Assembly (NCBI GenBank): GCA_018269075.1
Contig: JAFDVJ010000023.1
Location: 1 to 39,249 of the forward strand
From: Acidobacteriota bacterium
GTDB taxonomy: Bacteria; Acidobacteriota; Blastocatellia; Pyrinomonadales; Pyrinomonadaceae
Length of the DNA: 39,249 nucleotides
Direction: 5' to 3'
The notes beneath the pieces were generated by a model that saw only the letters and a program-made list of their open reading frames with translations, made no database searches and was not told where the DNA came from. This document shows, one piece after another, positions 14,089 to 21,242 of the stretch (the first letter of the stretch is position 1; every line of letters begins with the position of its first letter). The position numbers and the translations under genes are program-made.

Positions 14089-14408
14089 CAAGGCGGAAAA
14101 AACTGCTCGCGGCGGCGGCCGTCGTCGGACTGCTCGCGGCGGCGTTCGCGGCGGACGTTTCGCGCGCGCCCGAAAACCAGCTTTCGGCGCGGGCCTATAT
14201 CGGTCTCGTCCATATTTACCAGGCGGTCGGCCGGCCGCTGCTGAAAGACACGGTCGCCTGCCGGTTTCGCCCGACCTGTTCGGATTATTCGATTCAGGCC
14301 GTCGAAAAACACGGCTTCATCCGCGGGCTCGGGCTGACCTTTTACCGCGTCTTTTCGTGCCGCGACAGCGTGCCGATGGGCACCGTCGACGAAGTCCCCG
14401 AAAACTAA
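14085..14408 (+). CDS. yidD: YidD-family membrane protein insertion efficiency factor
   Basis: A 107-aa protein with the YidD core: ACRFRPTCSDYSIQAVEKHG followed by FIRGLGLTFYRVFSCRD, including the conserved cysteines. In characterised bacteria YidD helps the YidC insertase place proteins in the inner membrane. Here the core is preceded by a hydrophobic N-terminal segment (about residues 7-23), longer than in the compact classical YidD. The start ATG overlaps the upstream stop. It is not beside rnpA or yidC, its usual neighbours, so this may be a second or relocated copy. Confidence 0.85.
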   Translation: MTRRKKLLAAAAVVGLLAAAFAADVSRAPENQLSARAYIGLVHIYQAVGRPLLKDTVACRFRPTCSDYSIQAVEKHGFIRGLGLTFYRVFSCRDSVPMGTVDEVPEN

Positions 14409-14426
14409 TACGGAGAAATAAAAACT

Positions 14427-14945
14427 ATGAAAAATCTGACGTCCTTGATTGTCGTTGTCTGTCTGCTCGTGATCCTCGGCTGCAAATGCCAGTCCGATAT
14501 GTTCGATTCGTCGAAAAACTCGTCGTCGCCGTCGCCGTCGGCCTCGCCGAGCGCTTCGACCAAACCGTCGCCGTCGGCCTCGTCGTCGTCGTCGTCGTCT
14601 TCATCGTCGTCGTCGAACAGCAAGCTCGCGACCGGCACCTACGAGGGCACCGGCAAGAACGCGACCAGCAGCAAAAACGGCGATTTTACGCTGCGGATCG
14701 ATTCGGTCGATGCGGGCGGCAACGTCGAGGGCCATTTCGAGATGTCGAACGGCCTCAGCGGCAGCGCCGATATGGAGGGCACGATCGCGAGCGACGGCAA
14801 GCTGAAGCTCAGCGGCACGCTCGAGGACGACCGCAGCGTCGCGATCTCGGCGACCGTCAAGGGCAATACGATCAGCGGCGGCTTCGGCATCGCCGATTCG
14901 AAGCTCCGCACGGAAAGCGGCAATTTCTCGGTGACGCGGCGCTGA
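14427..14945 (+). CDS. Ser/Pro-rich lipoprotein
   Basis: A 172-aa lipoprotein. The signal peptide ends in a lipobox, VILGC, with the lipidated Cys near residue 20 and a second Cys two residues on. A low-complexity Ser/Pro/Ala/Lys linker follows (about 32-66, including a run of 12 serines), then a compact beta-rich domain of about 105 residues (GTYEGTGKNATS and beyond) containing alternating polar strands. The linker probably spans the cell-wall layer. Function is unknown. ggaga lies 10 bp before the ATG, and the gene follows yidD after 18 bp, so it may share its transcript. Confidence 0.85.
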   Translation: MKNLTSLIVVVCLLVILGCKCQSDMFDSSKNSSSPSPSASPSASTKPSPSASSSSSSSSSSSSNSKLATGTYEGTGKNATSSKNGDFTLRIDSVDAGGNVEGHFEMSNGLSGSADMEGTIASDGKLKLSGTLEDDRSVAISATVKGNTISGGFGIADSKLRTESGNFSVTRR

Positions 14946-14969
14946 TCGAAACCGCGAACCGCCTTCGAA

Positions 14970-15009
14970 CGCGGACTGCGCCGGTTTGATCCGACCGGCG
15001 CAGTCCGCG
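14970..15009. terminator. 15-bp perfect hairpin after the lipoprotein gene
   Basis: Arms 14970-14984 and 14995-15009 pair perfectly (cgcggactgcgccgg) around a 10-nt loop. It has no T-tract directly after it but is followed by a second hairpin that has one. Confidence 0.65.
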
Positions 15010-15037
15010 TCGCGGCGTCCCCGCAAACACCGTCCGG

Positions 15038-15077
15038 CGCGAAGAATCTCACCGCGAGATTCTTCGCGTTATCTTTT
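15038..15077 (+). terminator. Rho-independent terminator
   Basis: A perfect 13-bp stem (cgcgaagaatctc at 15038-15050, its complement at 15056-15068) with loop accgc is followed by ttatctttt. It ends the zinc ribbon-yidD-lipoprotein transcript. Confidence 0.8.
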
Positions 15078-15105
15078 GACACGACGGCGATTTTCACGGT
15101 TAAAT
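15076..15105 (+). promoter_or_regulatory. Sigma-70-like promoter of asd
   Basis: TTGACA at 15076-15081 and TTAAAT at 15100-15105, 18 bases apart, 34 bp before the asd start. It overlaps the tail of the preceding terminator. Confidence 0.6.
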
Positions 15106-15139
15106 TAAAAGTCGTTCGATGCGGACGATCTTTTAATCA

Positions 15140-16180
15140 ATGAGCAGAAAATACAGAGTCGGAATTTTGGGCGCGACCGGCACCGTCGGCCAGCGTTTTA
15201 TACAGTTACTTGAAAATCACCCGCAGTTCGAGGTGACCGCGCTCGCGGCCTCGGACCGTTCGGCCGGGAAGAACTTCGCCGAGGCCTGCGCGTGGAAGCT
15301 GCCGGGCGGAATGCCCGATTCGGTCAAACAGATCACGGTTCGGCCGATCGAGCCGCCGCTCGACTGCGATCTCGTCTTTTCGAGCCTGCCGTCGTCGGTC
15401 GCGCGCGAGACCGAAGAGGCCTTCGCCCGCGCCGGCTATCCGGTGATCAGCAACTCGTCGTCGTACCGGATGGACGAGGACGTCCCGCTCCTGATCGCCG
15501 AGATCAACCATAAACACACCGATCTGATCGAGATCCAGAAACAGAAACGCGGCTTTACGAAAGGCTTTATCGTGACCAACCCGAACTGCGCGGTCGTCAG
15601 CTTCGCGCCGCCGCTCGCCGCGCTCCATCGCAAATTCGGCGTCGAATCGGTCGTCGTCACGACCCTGCAGGCGATTTCCGGCGCGGGCTATCCGGGCGTG
15701 CCGTCGCTCGACATCACCGACAACGTGATCCCGTACATCGCCGGCGAAGAGCCGAAGGTCGAGACCGAGGCGCAGAAGATTCTCGGCACCTATGTCGACG
15801 GCGCCATCGAAAAAGCCGATTTCACGGTCTCGGCGCAGTGTTTCCGGGTTCACGTGATCGACGGCCACACCGCTTCGATCCGCGTCAACCTGCGGAACAC
15901 TTCGACTTTGGAAGAGGTCGTCGAGGCGATGAACACGTTTCCGTCGCTCGATCTCTACTCGTCGCCGAAAAACTTCATCACCGTCTGCGACGAGCCGTCG
16001 CGCCCGCAGCCGCGGCTCGACCGCGACGCCGGCAGCGGGATGACGATCACCGTCGGCCGTCTGTTCCCCGACACCATCTTCGACTACCGCTTCGTCGCGC
16101 TCTCGCACAACACCGTCCGCGGCGCCGCCGGCTCGGCCGTCCTCAACGCCGAGCTGCTCGTCAAGAAAGGAATCATTTAA
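15140..16180 (+). CDS. asd: Aspartate-semialdehyde dehydrogenase
   Basis: A 346-aa cytoplasmic enzyme reducing L-aspartyl-4-phosphate to aspartate semialdehyde with NADPH, the branch point to lysine/diaminopimelate, threonine and methionine. Visible signatures are the nucleotide-binding GATGTVGQ at 11-18, SNSSSYRM, the catalytic Cys150 in [16 protein letters not shown], and the DGHTASIRV segment holding the catalytic His. The sequence matches the archaeal/fungal-type branch of the family more than the E. coli type. The start is the first ATG after a good promoter, though the ribosome binding site is weak. It is a single gene followed one base after its stop by a perfect 33-bp stem-loop. Confidence 0.95.
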   Translation: MSRKYRVGILGATGTVGQRFIQLLENHPQFEVTALAASDRSAGKNFAEACAWKLPGGMPDSVKQITVRPIEPPLDCDLVFSSLPSSVARETEEAFARAGYPVISNSSSYRMDEDVPLLIAEINHKHTDLIEIQKQKRGFTKGFIVTNPNCAVVSFAPPLAALHRKFGVESVVVTTLQAISGAGYPGVPSLDITDNVIPYIAGEEPKVETEAQKILGTYVDGAIEKADFTVSAQCFRVHVIDGHTASIRVNLRNTSTLEEVVEAMNTFPSLDLYSSPKNFITVCDEPSRPQPRLDRDAGSGMTITVGRLFPDTIFDYRFVALSHNTVRGAAGSAVLNAELLVKKGII

Positions 16181-16181
16181 C

Positions 16182-16265
16182 GAGTGGAGAGTGGAGAGTG
16201 GAGAGTGGAGAGTTAAAAGAATAAAATCTCCGAACTCTCCACTCTCCACTCTCCACTCTCCACTC
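16182..16265. repeat. Perfect 33-bp stem-loop of 4x gagtgga between convergent stop codons
   Basis: The left arm 16182-16214 is four gagtgga heptamers plus gagtt. The right arm 16233-16265 is its exact reverse complement, and the loop is 18 nt. It begins one base after the asd stop and its last base is part of the opposite gene's TAG. It fills the convergent gap and should act as a bidirectional terminator or RNA 3'-end protector. Confidence 0.95.
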
Positions 16266-17008
16266 TAAAAAGTCTTATACAGATCGATCAGGTTCTTGAC
16301 CTCGGCGAGGCGGATGTTTTCGGCGAAGGCCGAGGTGTTGTTGACTTCCTGGAGATAGTTCTGCGTGATCTGGAGCTGTTCCTTCCAGCGGTCCTTGTCG
16401 GCCGGTTTGATGACCGGGCGCTGGAGCTTCTGCTTGAGGCGGAGAATGCAGATGTTGTAGGTGTTGCGGGCGTGCGACGTGTAGTGGCTGAAGGCGGCGG
16501 CGACCTCGACGCCGACGCTCGACTGCGTCATCTGGCCGCCGATCTGCCCGCTCGTGATCGCCGCCCGGCAGGCTTTGCGAAAGCCTTCGGCGATGTTGAC
16601 GAGCGGCACGCGCTCGGCGCGCGAATCGCACTTATTGAAGTTGACCGGCAAAAGATCGGTCTTCCCGAAATAGCCCTGCATAAAATCGCGCCGGTCCATC
16701 GAGTAGCGTTCGAGGATCTCGTGCGGGTGTTTGCCGTTGAGGACGAGCTGGCGCGGGACGCAGTGGGCGGCCTGCGTGTCGTCGTCGGCCCGGCCCTCGT
16801 TGTCCTGCCACGCCGCCTTTTCGACCTTGAAGCTCCGGCAGCTTTTCGGGATCAGCTCGGTCAGCGCCATCAGGTGCAGCTCCAATAAAATCGACACGAT
16901 CACGCGCTGGCGGCGGCCCTCGTGCCAGATCGCCCGCCCGCGGATCGACTTCGGCGAGGTCTCGTCGCCGAAATCGATGAAATAATCGACTTGCTGCCTA
17001 TCACCCAT
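16265..17008 (-). CDS. Conserved-looking hypothetical protein
   Basis: A 247-aa soluble protein that I do not recognise. There is no signal peptide, membrane segment or nucleotide-binding motif. Features seen are an opening beta-like stretch (VDYFIDFGDETSPKSIRGRA), a basic helix region, and a C-terminal helical third rich in Lys/Gln (RLKQKLQRPVIKP, then YLQEVNNTSAFAENIRLAEV). Codon use agrees with neighbours, which supports a real gene. I placed the start at ATG 17008: the open frame continues upstream only through a heptamer array that reads SEIRNPK and is not likely coding. Two copies of a 26-bp direct repeat lie 81-138 bp upstream and might be its operator. Confidence 0.75.
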   Translation of the reverse strand: MGDRQQVDYFIDFGDETSPKSIRGRAIWHEGRRQRVIVSILLELHLMALTELIPKSCRSFKVEKAAWQDNEGRADDDTQAAHCVPRQLVLNGKHPHEILERYSMDRRDFMQGYFGKTDLLPVNFNKCDSRAERVPLVNIAEGFRKACRAAITSGQIGGQMTQSSVGVEVAAAFSHYTSHARNTYNICILRLKQKLQRPVIKPADKDRWKEQLQITQNYLQEVNNTSAFAENIRLAEVKNLIDLYKTF

Positions 17009-17011
17009 AGG

Positions 17012-17046
17012 GATTTCGGATTTCGGATTTCGGATTTCGGATTGGG
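17012..17046. repeat. Heptamer array, 4x gatttcg then gattggg
   Basis: Four perfect gatttcg units followed by gattggg, 4 bp upstream of the start codon at 17008. No complementary array follows, so it is a single-armed copy of the family seen at 21124, 23481 and 26349. Confidence 0.9.
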
Positions 17047-17088
17047 TGCGGATTGCCGGTCGCAATCCGTCCGTCCTCGACGATCCGA

Positions 17089-17146
17089 TTTTTGTTTACA
17101 GGGAAATTCTACACTTTCTTTTTTTGTTTACAGGGAAATTCTACAC
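17089..17146. repeat. Pair of 26-bp direct repeats (possible operator or element end)
   Basis: The same 26 bases, centred on gtttacagggaaattctaca, occur at 17089-17114 and 17121-17146, 32 bp apart, or about three helical turns. They lie in the divergent region upstream of the 17008 and 17429 genes. Such spacing fits cooperative repressor binding. Multiple direct repeats are also typical of IS21-family ends, but no transposase is present. Confidence 0.7.
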
Positions 17147-17309
17147 CTTTCCTGGCGTCTTTGCGCCATTGGGTTGAAAAAAAACCGGATATTTTTCGCG
17201 AAATTCGCGGGATGACGGGATATTTTCGGCGGCGGAGCGCGGGAATTCGAATTTTTCAACTTTCGACCGACCCGCGTTTTGCGCTATAAAAGTCTGGGAA
17301 GGAAATGTA

Positions 17310-17330
17310 CAACCGGCTGTCAGCCGGTTG
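17310..17330. repeat. 21-nt palindrome with related copy at 17399
   Basis: Arms of 10 bases (caaccggctg) pair perfectly around a single T. Its core ggctgtcagcc recurs as ggctgacagcc at 17399-17409, 20 bp before the next gene's ATG. It may be a regulatory palindrome or a dispersed repeat. Confidence 0.65.
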
Positions 17331-17428
17331 ACGGGCGACAGCCTGTAAAACGACTTCACACCGGTGAAACGTTCGACACCGCTTTCGCGGCGTGGGCCGG
17401 CTGACAGCCCGCCTTACATCGAAAAGTT

Positions 17429-18547
17429 ATGGATCAGGCAAGCGATTTTTCGAAGAAGGTTCTGATCGTCGTCGGGATCATTCTGGCGACGATTTTGGTG
17501 ACGCTTTTCGTTTATTACGCGTTCGACGTCGTGCTTTTGTTCTTCGGCGCGGTGCTCGTCGCGATCTTTCTGCGCGGGCTCGCGGATCTGCTCAACCGTT
17601 TTCTGAAGATCTCGGAGGGCGCGGCGGTGCTGCTCGTGTCGCTGCTGCTCGTTTTGATCCTCGCCGGCGCGGTCGCGCTGCTCGCGCCGTCGATCGCCGA
17701 GCAGATCGATCATCTGCGGCAGGAGCTGCCGAAATCGGCCAAACAGGTCAGCGCCTACATCTCGCAGTTCGGCTGGGGCAAGACGCTGATCCGGCAGTTT
17801 CCGAGCGCCGACGACATTATGAAGAAGGTCGACGCGGCGACCGTCCTGACGAGCGTCGGCGGCTATTTTTCGTCGACGGTCGGTGCGGTCGGCAATTTCT
17901 TCGTGATGATCCTGCTCGCGATCTATCTCGCGACCGAGCCGCGTTTTTACGCCGACGGCTTTACGAAGCTCTTTCCGGTCGCCTCGCGCCCGCGCGTCGG
18001 CGAGGTGCTGACCGAGATCGGGACGACGCTCGGCTGGTGGCTGATCGGCAAGACCGCCTCGATGATCTTTATCGGCCTGCTGACGTGGATCGGGTTGTGG
18101 ATTCTCGGCGTCCCGCTCTCGCTGACATTGGGGCTGATCGCCGGATTGTTTTCGTTCATCCCGAATTTCGGGCCGATCCTCTCGGCCGTCCCGGCGCTGC
18201 TGCTGGCGTTTATCACGAGCCCGATCAGCGCGCTTTATGTGCTGATTTTGTTCGTCGTCGTCCAGCTCATCGAATCGAATCTCGTGACGCCGTACATCGA
18301 GCGGCAGACGGTCGAGCTGCCGCCGGCGCTGACCGTCGTCGCGCAGCTCGCCCTGAGCGTCCTGATCGGCGGCGTCGGCCTGATCCTCGCGACGCCGCTC
18401 CTCGCGGTCGTCGTCGTTCTCGTTCAATCCGTCTATATCGAGGACGTCCTCGGCGATAAAAACACGGAAGTCAACGAAAAGCATCTCGCCGGGGGCATCG
18501 ACGGCGAAGCGGACGCGCCCGCCGCCGAAAAGGAATCGACTTTTTGA
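17429..18547 (+). CDS. AI-2E family transporter (TqsA/PerM-like permease)
   Basis: A 372-aa integral membrane protein of the AI-2E exporter family. The N-terminus has paired helices (about 11-45 and 60-90). A soluble helical section follows (about 91-150, DHLRQELPKSAKQVSAYISQF). The C-terminal half has about five helices, with the family hallmark PNFGPILSAVPALL and then LVTPYIERQTVELPP. Members export small molecules or ions (autoinducer-2, indole, Na+/H+); substrate cannot be deduced here. The C-terminal tail is charged and Ala-rich. The stop codon TGA overlaps the first bases of a gatttcg array. It seems to be a single-gene unit. Confidence 0.92.
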   Translation: MDQASDFSKKVLIVVGIILATILVTLFVYYAFDVVLLFFGAVLVAIFLRGLADLLNRFLKISEGAAVLLVSLLLVLILAGAVALLAPSIAEQIDHLRQELPKSAKQVSAYISQFGWGKTLIRQFPSADDIMKKVDAATVLTSVGGYFSSTVGAVGNFFVMILLAIYLATEPRFYADGFTKLFPVASRPRVGEVLTEIGTTLGWWLIGKTASMIFIGLLTWIGLWILGVPLSLTLGLIAGLFSFIPNFGPILSAVPALLLAFITSPISALYVLILFVVVQLIESNLVTPYIERQTVELPPALTVVAQLALSVLIGGVGLILATPLLAVVVVLVQSVYIEDVLGDKNTEVNEKHLAGGIDGEADAPAAEKESTF

Positions 18548-18585
18548 TTTCGGATTTCGGATTTCGGATTTCGGATTTCGGATTT
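18546..18585. repeat. Heptamer array, 5x gatttcg
   Basis: Five gatttcg units plus gattt begin inside the stop codon of the permease gene (TGA at 18545-18547). There is no complementary arm. It is directly followed by the 21-bp minisatellite. Confidence 0.9.
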
Positions 18586-19112
18586 ACGAAAGTTCGACGC
18601 TTGCGCAAACGATCTCGACCCGTGCACAAACGATCTCGGGTGACGCGCAAGCGATCTCGGATGATGCACACGCCGTCTCGACCTCTGCGCAAATGATCTT
18701 GAGCGACGCGCAAGCGATCTCGACCCGTGCGCAAGCGATCTCGACCTCTGCGCAAATGATCTCGACCCGTGCGCAAGCGATCTCGGGCGACGCGCAAATG
18801 ATCTCGGATAATGCGCAAACGGTCTCGGATAATGCGCAAGCGATCTCGACCTCTGCGCAAACGGATTTGAGCGACGCGCACGGCGATTTTGCGCGGATTT
18901 CCCAGAATGGTTCGGGACGGTAATTGACCGGGTCGGCGACTCGTTCGTCAACCGCGTTTTCTGTTGAATCGGAACCGGTCGCCGGCCGGGCTTTTCATTT
19001 ACCGGCAAGTTTTGTCGCGTTCTGTCTCAAAAATTATTCAAAGTGTGTTTGAGCAGCGATCGTGCCGAACGGTTTTGCGGAATTCCTGCGGATCGGGCTG
19101 AAATGTAATGCT
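18548..19112. other. 565-bp intergenic region dominated by tandem repeats
   Basis: It contains the heptamer array and the 21-bp minisatellite (18603-18875), followed by about 240 bp with nothing recognisable. Frames on both strands are open through the minisatellite because 21 is a multiple of three. None has a credible start codon with a ribosome binding site, so I do not call a gene. Confidence 0.6.
18603..18875. repeat. 21-bp minisatellite, 13 copies
   Basis: Thirteen head-to-tail 21-bp units with consensus gcgcaagcgatctcg plus six variable bases (acccgt, acctct, gatgat, ggcgac, gataat, agcgac). A decayed fourteenth unit follows. The first 15 bases are well conserved while the last six fall into a small set of variants that recur in shuffled order. 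In the plus frame it would encode a heptad A-Q-[AMT]-I-S-x-x. Confidence 0.95.
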
Positions 19113-19580
19113 TTATGTGTCGTAATCTCCGTCCCAGGGCGGATAAAAACACATAAAATCGCCGGGTTCGGCGGTGACGGACCATTCCGGGCTGTCTTCG
19201 TTCGGCGCGTGGGCGATCAGACCGAATTCCGTGCCGTCGCGCGTGATTCGGAAAGGCGCGACTTCGATGTCGGCGAACGTATGATCGCCCAGTTCCGCGA
19301 GACGTTTTTCGACCAGCCCGGCGGCGGTTTCGATTTCGAGTTTCTGGAGCGGCAGGGCCTTTGATTCGCGAACTCCCAGATCGTCGATTCGCGCTTCGAG
19401 AAGATTTCCGGCGGCGTCGAAAATATAGAGGGCCAGAAATTCGCGTCCCGGATGGCCGCCGATCCTCGGAATAAAGGGATTGGTCAGAAAAAACTGCCGC
19501 CCGTCCGCCGTCCGCCCGATATGCCGGGCGTAGTATTCGTCGTGCTCGATTCTGATCAGCTGCGGGGCTTCGTCAGTCAT
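19113..19580 (-). CDS. Conserved hypothetical protein (Planctomycetes/Acidobacteria type)
   Basis: A 155-aa soluble protein. The pattern GRQFFLTNPFIPRIGG, then GREFLALYIFDAAGNLLEARID resembles small uncharacterised proteins that are frequent in Planctomycetes and Acidobacteria. There is no signal peptide or enzyme motif. The C-terminus ends in FMCFYPPWDGDYDT, where aromatic residues and Asp cluster. The start is the ATG at 19580. It stands alone between two repeat-rich intergenic regions and nothing in the neighbourhood suggests a role. Confidence 0.8.
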   Translation of the reverse strand: MTDEAPQLIRIEHDEYYARHIGRTADGRQFFLTNPFIPRIGGHPGREFLALYIFDAAGNLLEARIDDLGVRESKALPLQKLEIETAAGLVEKRLAELGDHTFADIEVAPFRITRDGTEFGLIAHAPNEDSPEWSVTAEPGDFMCFYPPWDGDYDT

Positions 19581-19668
19581 AAATCGCCTTTAAAACGAGT
19601 AAATATTACCTTAACCCGACCGCCGGTTTCAAAACGGGCGTCGTAATAGCGATCTTAAAATTCAATTT

Positions 19669-19772
19669 CTCCGCGTCCCGGCGCCTTCGGCGGGAAAACG
19701 CCGGCTTCGCCGTAAAAAAAACTCCGAAGAGAAGCTGGCGGCCTCCCGCCGAAGGCGCCGAAGCGCCGAGGC
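19669..19772. repeat. Inverted repeat with gcgccttcg-type units
   Basis: gcgccttcggcggga at 19681-19695 pairs perfectly with 19744-19758. Pairing extends outward to ctccgcg at 19669 and its near-complement at 19772 if one extra 8-nt unit on the right arm is looped out. This is another case of arms differing by whole tandem units. Confidence 0.65.
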
Positions 19773-19877
19773 GTGGAGAGATAAAATGGTTCGAAGGTCG
19801 TCGTTCTGCCGCAAATCTTTCAAAAAAGAACGGTTAGCTTTCGAGATCGGCGGCGGGCGCGGTTTCCGGTCGCGGCC

Positions 19878-19901
19878 GCCGGCGAAAAATTTTTCGCCGG
19901 C
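19878..19901. repeat. 24-bp perfect palindrome
   Basis: gccggcgaaaaa at 19878-19889 is followed immediately by its exact reverse complement, giving a loop-free palindrome 120 bp upstream of the nitrate-reduction operon. It could be a protein-binding site or cruciform. Confidence 0.8.
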
Positions 19902-20020
19902 TGTTGTTTTTCCGGCGAATATGACTAGAATCATATTTATTCAGGGTTCTTTTCACTATCGTTAAGGTCGGGCCGCCGGAAAGTTTCGCAATCTTTCGAG
20001 GGCGCGGCGCGGCTTACGAT

Positions 20021-21124
20021 ATGAGGGTTTTTCAGAGCATTCAAGGGCAGGCAGTTATGGAAGGTTCAGGGTCTCGATCCATCTCGACCGACGTCGATTA
20101 TTTCAGGCCGACCGTTTACGGTCTCGCCGCTTCCGCCGTTTTGACCCTGCTGGTCGTCGTCGGCTCGCGTTCGCTTCTTCATTACGATTCCGCATTGTTC
20201 GGCTATACGGTCGCGAGCGTCGCCGCATTCGGCGCGATCGTCTTTCGCTACGCGATCTGGCTCCAGCGGCCGGCGACGCGCGCCTACTGGCGGCGCGGCT
20301 GGCAGCTCTTTCTCGACCGCGGCCGGATCGGCGGAAACTTCGGCACGGCCGCCAAAACGATCGCCACGAATCTCCTCGAACAGCGCTTTATCTTCAAACG
20401 CAGCCGCTCGCGCTGGCTGATGCACCTGCTGATCATGTGGGGCTGCATTTTTTCGGCGGCGATCACCTTTCCGCTCGTCTTCGGCTGGATCCATTTCGAG
20501 CTCGAAGGCGCGCGCGGTTACCGCGCGTATCTGTTCGGTTTTCCGCTGCAGACGATGGACGGCCGCGGCCTGCTCGCGTGGCTCACGTTTCACGCGCTCG
20601 ATTTCACGGCGCTGATGGTCATCGCCGGCTGCGCGCTCGCGATCCACCGGCGGCTCTATGACCGCGGCGCGATCGCGCTCCAGCAGTTTCTGCTCGATTT
20701 CGTCCCGCATCTGCTGCTGATCGCGATCTCGGTTTCGGGGCTGATGCTGACCGCGTCGAGTCTCTGGTTCGAGGGTTATATGTATTCGTTCATCTCGCTC
20801 TCGCACCAGGCGCTCGTCATTATGACGCTCTTTTTTCTGCCGTTCGGCAAGCTTTTTCACATCGTCCAGCGGCCGGCGTCGATCGGTGTCGAGCTTTACC
20901 AGCAGCGCGCGCGCGAGCTGCCGCAGGCGAAATGCCGCCGCTGCGGCGTCGAATTCGCGTCGGAAATGTGGCTCGGCGATCTGAAGGAAGTCGTCGACAA
21001 GCTCGGCTTCGACTACACGATGGCCGGCGGCGAAAAGCTGCAGGACTACTGCCCGCGCTGCAAACGCATCCTGCGCGGGCTCGCCTACGCCGGTCTCGCC
21101 GACAAAACGGACCGCGTTTTCTAG
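20021..21124 (+). CDS. NarI/HdrE-like membrane subunit with C-terminal double CxxC
   Basis: A 367-aa protein with about six membrane helices and several histidines placed to hold haem b: MHLLIMW, TFHALDF, AIHRRL, VPHLL, SHQAL and LFHIVQR. The helices around 133-265 resemble the NarI/DsrM/HdrE family, which oxidises quinol and passes electrons to a Fe-S partner. The cytoplasmic C-terminus carries CRRC and CPRC about 40 residues apart, a likely zinc or iron site not present in ordinary NarI. ATG 20021 opens the frame; ATG 20057 has a better ribosome binding site (gggcagg) and may be the true start. It leads the operon encoding a molybdenum nitrate reductase, so it is probably its quinol-facing anchor. 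Confidence 0.82.
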   Translation: MRVFQSIQGQAVMEGSGSRSISTDVDYFRPTVYGLAASAVLTLLVVVGSRSLLHYDSALFGYTVASVAAFGAIVFRYAIWLQRPATRAYWRRGWQLFLDRGRIGGNFGTAAKTIATNLLEQRFIFKRSRSRWLMHLLIMWGCIFSAAITFPLVFGWIHFELEGARGYRAYLFGFPLQTMDGRGLLAWLTFHALDFTALMVIAGCALAIHRRLYDRGAIALQQFLLDFVPHLLLIAISVSGLMLTASSLWFEGYMYSFISLSHQALVIMTLFFLPFGKLFHIVQRPASIGVELYQQRARELPQAKCRRCGVEFASEMWLGDLKEVVDKLGFDYTMAGGEKLQDYCPRCKRILRGLAYAGLADKTDRVF

Positions 21125-21239
21125 ATTTCGGATTTCGGATTTCGGATTTCGGATTGGTCCGGGTTCGGACGCTTCGATTTTAAACCAAGAGTCACCGGCT
21201 CGAAACAAATCCGAAATCCGAAATCCGAAATCCGCAATC
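21124..21239. repeat. Stem-loop of 4x gatttcg and its complement
   Basis: Four gatttcg units plus gattgg start at the last base of the stop codon. A loop of about 50 nt follows, beginning tccgggttcggacgcttcg, then the complementary array (21208-21234). It separates the membrane-subunit gene from the molybdenum subunit gene. A near-identical element is at 23481-23588. Confidence 0.92.
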
Positions 21240-21242
21240 ATT

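Larger units (their letters stand above)
17009..17428. other. 420-bp divergent intergenic region with arrays, direct repeats and palindromes
   Basis: No gene is seen. From left to right it holds a heptamer array (17012-17046), a small 8-bp-stem hairpin (17049-17069), a pair of 26-bp direct repeats (17089-17146), and palindromes containing GGCTGWCAGCC (17310-17330 and 17399-17409). A TATAAA box at 17285 could serve the AI-2E-family gene, but no matching -35 is clear. Confidence 0.6.
19581..20020. other. 440-bp intergenic region with G+C-rich hairpins
   Basis: No gene is seen. It holds an inverted repeat (19669-19772) and a 24-bp perfect palindrome (19878-19901). The last 100 bp probably contain the promoter of the nitrate-reduction operon; tagaatcatatttattc at about 19925-19941 is A+T-rich but no clear boxes are assigned. 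Confidence 0.55.

Noticed and set aside
11896..14091. 731-aa minus-strand frame opposite the LamG gene
   Set aside because: It spans several plus-strand genes with good ribosome binding sites and has no recognisable domain.
17089..17146. Complete insertion sequence
   Set aside because: The direct repeats recall some element ends, but no transposase gene or opposite end is found within the window.
18603..18875. CRISPR array
   Set aside because: The repeats are contiguous 21-bp units with no unique spacers of 30 bp or more, and no cas gene is present.
18471..19008. Arg-rich or Ala/Gln heptad proteins encoded in the minisatellite on either strand
   Set aside because: The frames stay open only because the period is a multiple of three. 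There is no ribosome binding site, and the plus frame has no start codon before the repeats.
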